A DNA stretch of 50,691 nt from Chlamydiota bacterium. GTDB taxonomy: Bacteria > Chlamydiota > Chlamydiia > Chlamydiales > SM23-39. Below are positions 49,695 to 50,691 of the stretch, piece by piece. Position 1 is the stretch's first letter, and every line of letters starts with the position of its first letter. The stretch lies in assembly GCA_027451825.1 (NCBI GenBank), contig DAIDHZ010000015.1, forward strand, positions 1-50,691, read 5' to 3'. The position numbers and the translations under genes were made by a program. The notes under the pieces are model-generated. The model saw only the letters and a program-made list of their open reading frames with translations, did not search any database and had not been told where the DNA came from.

Positions 49695-49697
49695 AAT

Positions 49698-50288
49698 ATG
49701 AACAACGAAGAGATGGCATTATTATCATTCATTCATATGGCTGAAGGTTTAAAAAATGAGCTCAGAAATGGTCGTACTTCAAATGGAAAAAGAGAAAGTG
49801 TCGCAGATCATACGTGGCGTATGTCATTAATGACGTTAATATTCTCTCGTTTTCTTGATCGTCAGATTTCCATTGAAAAAGCATTGAAAATTGCAATTAT
49901 TCATGATTTGGCAGAATTGCTAACCGGAGATAAGCCATATTTTGTTTGTGAAGGAAGAGTAGATTTGCAACAAATAAAGGCTCAAGAAGAATTAGCTGCA
50001 ATGCACAAAATACAACATGTTTTACCAGAAGCAGTGGGCCAGGAGTTGTTAGACTTGTGGAAAGAATATGAAGAAGGGAAAACTTATGAAGCTAAATTTG
50101 TTAAGGCATTAGATAAAATGGAAGCTCAAATTCAGCATAATGAAATGAATTTTGTTCATTGGAATGATTACGATAAAAAGTATGCATTAACTCGTCTTGA
50201 TGGTTATTGTTCATTTGACTCATTTTTAATGAAGATTAAAAGCTTAATACAAGAAGAATCTCGTCAAAAAATGCAGCTCGAACAATAG
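49698..50288 (+). CDS. HD-domain hydrolase (YfbR/HDDC2-like)
   Basis: 196 residues. HD-type metal ligands are visible: VADHTWRMSLM (His) near 34-44, IIHDLAELLTGD (His-Asp) near 70-81 and a later Asp in ALDKMEAQIQHNEM near 136. This arrangement is that of YfbR and human HDDC2, which are 5'-deoxynucleotidases, so dNMP hydrolysis is the likely activity. It follows the GNAT gene and converges with the MFS gene 4 bases later. Confidence 0.82.
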   Translation: MNNEEMALLSFIHMAEGLKNELRNGRTSNGKRESVADHTWRMSLMTLIFSRFLDRQISIEKALKIAIIHDLAELLTGDKPYFVCEGRVDLQQIKAQEELAAMHKIQHVLPEAVGQELLDLWKEYEEGKTYEAKFVKALDKMEAQIQHNEMNFVHWNDYDKKYALTRLDGYCSFDSFLMKIKSLIQEESRQKMQLEQ

Positions 50289-50291
50289 CCG

Positions 50292-50691
50292 TTAAAATCT
50301 TTTTTCTTTTTTAAATTTTCTAATACATAGTAAGCCGGCGCCAATTAATACAATAAATGGGATATTTGTTAACGCTTTGCCTGGCAGAAAATTATATACA
50401 AAAATTGGGGAGATGGCTTCTGCTAATGTCTCTATTTCTTCTAAAATTCCGTAAAGAAAACCTCTTTCGCGTGCCTTTACTCTGTTGGTAAAATAAATGA
50501 ATGTCAAAGCAAGAATAATGCCTCCTATAAATGCAAAAAAGAAAAGATCTATAAATCCTACTCTGGAATGAAAGAGAGATTTGTATTTAATAAATGGAAA
50601 TAGGAATACTGTAAATAAGTAAGCGTCTAAAGAACCCATCTTTTTCGATTTTTTAAAATAGAGCATTCTTTTGGTTTTTATTAAAGGAGAG
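50292..50691 (-). CDS. MFS transporter, 3' part only (runs off the window)
   Basis: The last ~133 codons of an integral membrane protein; the frame stays open to the end of the window, and the internal Met at 50666 is probably not the start. Four membrane segments are visible (about SRVGFIDLFFFAFIGGIILA, a segment around LEEIETLAEAISPIFVYNF, PFIVLIGAGLLCI) with the cytoplasmic loop NRVKARERGFLYGI, which matches the MFS motif between helices (RGxxxG). Ends in a basic tail. The substrate cannot be inferred. Confidence 0.7.
   Translation of the reverse strand, partial: SPLIKTKRMLYFKKSKKMGSLDAYLFTVFLFPFIKYKSLFHSRVGFIDLFFFAFIGGIILALTFIYFTNRVKARERGFLYGILEEIETLAEAISPIFVYNFLPGKALTNIPFIVLIGAGLLCIRKFKKEKRF

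Overview
The window looks like chromosome from a member of the phylum Chlamydiae outside the Chlamydiaceae, that is, an amoeba- or arthropod-associated lineage of the Simkania/Waddlia/Parachlamydia/Rhabdochlamydia kind. This rests on three things. First, gene order known from Chlamydia is kept in blocks: rpsA-nusA-infB-rbfA-truB-ychF, rpe-efp-accB-accC, and ptsH-ptsI-ybaB-dnaX. Second, there are three tandem Legionella-type (Lpg1974-like) outer-membrane proteins, as in Simkania-type chlamydiae. Third, there are eukaryote-like or effector-like genes (ankyrin repeats, a CCCH zinc finger, Inc-like membrane proteins) and many palindromic mobile elements. The exact genus cannot be told from the sequence alone.

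Layout. 1-5430 is accessory: a palindromic element, a short ORF, a kelch-like secreted protein, a beta-barrel, a TolB-like propeller, and a protein with a CCCH zinc finger and a possible RRM-like segment, separated by palindromic elements. 5445-13089 (minus) is the translation/transcription operon rpsA to ychF, without the ribF gene that Chlamydia keeps between truB and ychF. 13090-13725 holds a GC-rich hairpin-rich island of unknown nature. 13726-18846 carries a large unrecognised gene and three related membrane proteins with repetitive tails (Inc-like candidates). 19012-23732 is rpe-yvcK-HAD-efp-accB-accC, followed by tRNA-Val and tRNA-Asp, a YitT-type membrane protein and a LOG-family protein. 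25673-28771 is the outer-membrane protein cluster. 28810-32648 (minus) is a ttcA-like/putP/surE/rmlA operon. 32751-34630 is a decayed zone: a palindromic element with a TTA duplication, a membrane protein, IS ends, a transposase stub, a fragment resembling a RiPP (TOMM) cyclodehydratase and a broken copy of the 5' end of the ttcA-like gene. 35180-38935 is SUKH-hprK-ptsH-ptsI, a regulatory PTS branch, followed by ybaB and dnaX on the other strand; dnaX has a perfect A AAA AAA slippery heptamer followed by an early stop in the -1 frame. 40918-45497 encodes a 7TM-HD c-di-AMP phosphodiesterase, an SDR reductase and a phosphohexomutase. Two tRNAs (Thr, Tyr) follow. 45979-50691 is accessory again: ankyrin protein, small membrane protein, a beta-barrel whose N-terminus reads through a palindromic element, then GNAT, HD hydrolase and the 3' part of an MFS transporter that runs off the window.

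Themes. Housekeeping genes are packed into tight operons with ATGA overlaps. Between them sit host-interaction and envelope genes. Almost every palindromic element lies directly upstream of an ORF start, often in a divergent promoter region, and several seem to supply or abut the start codon. Four accessory proteins carry in-frame tandem repeats (36, 123, 33 and 90 bp units), which suggests fast-evolving surface or effector tails.
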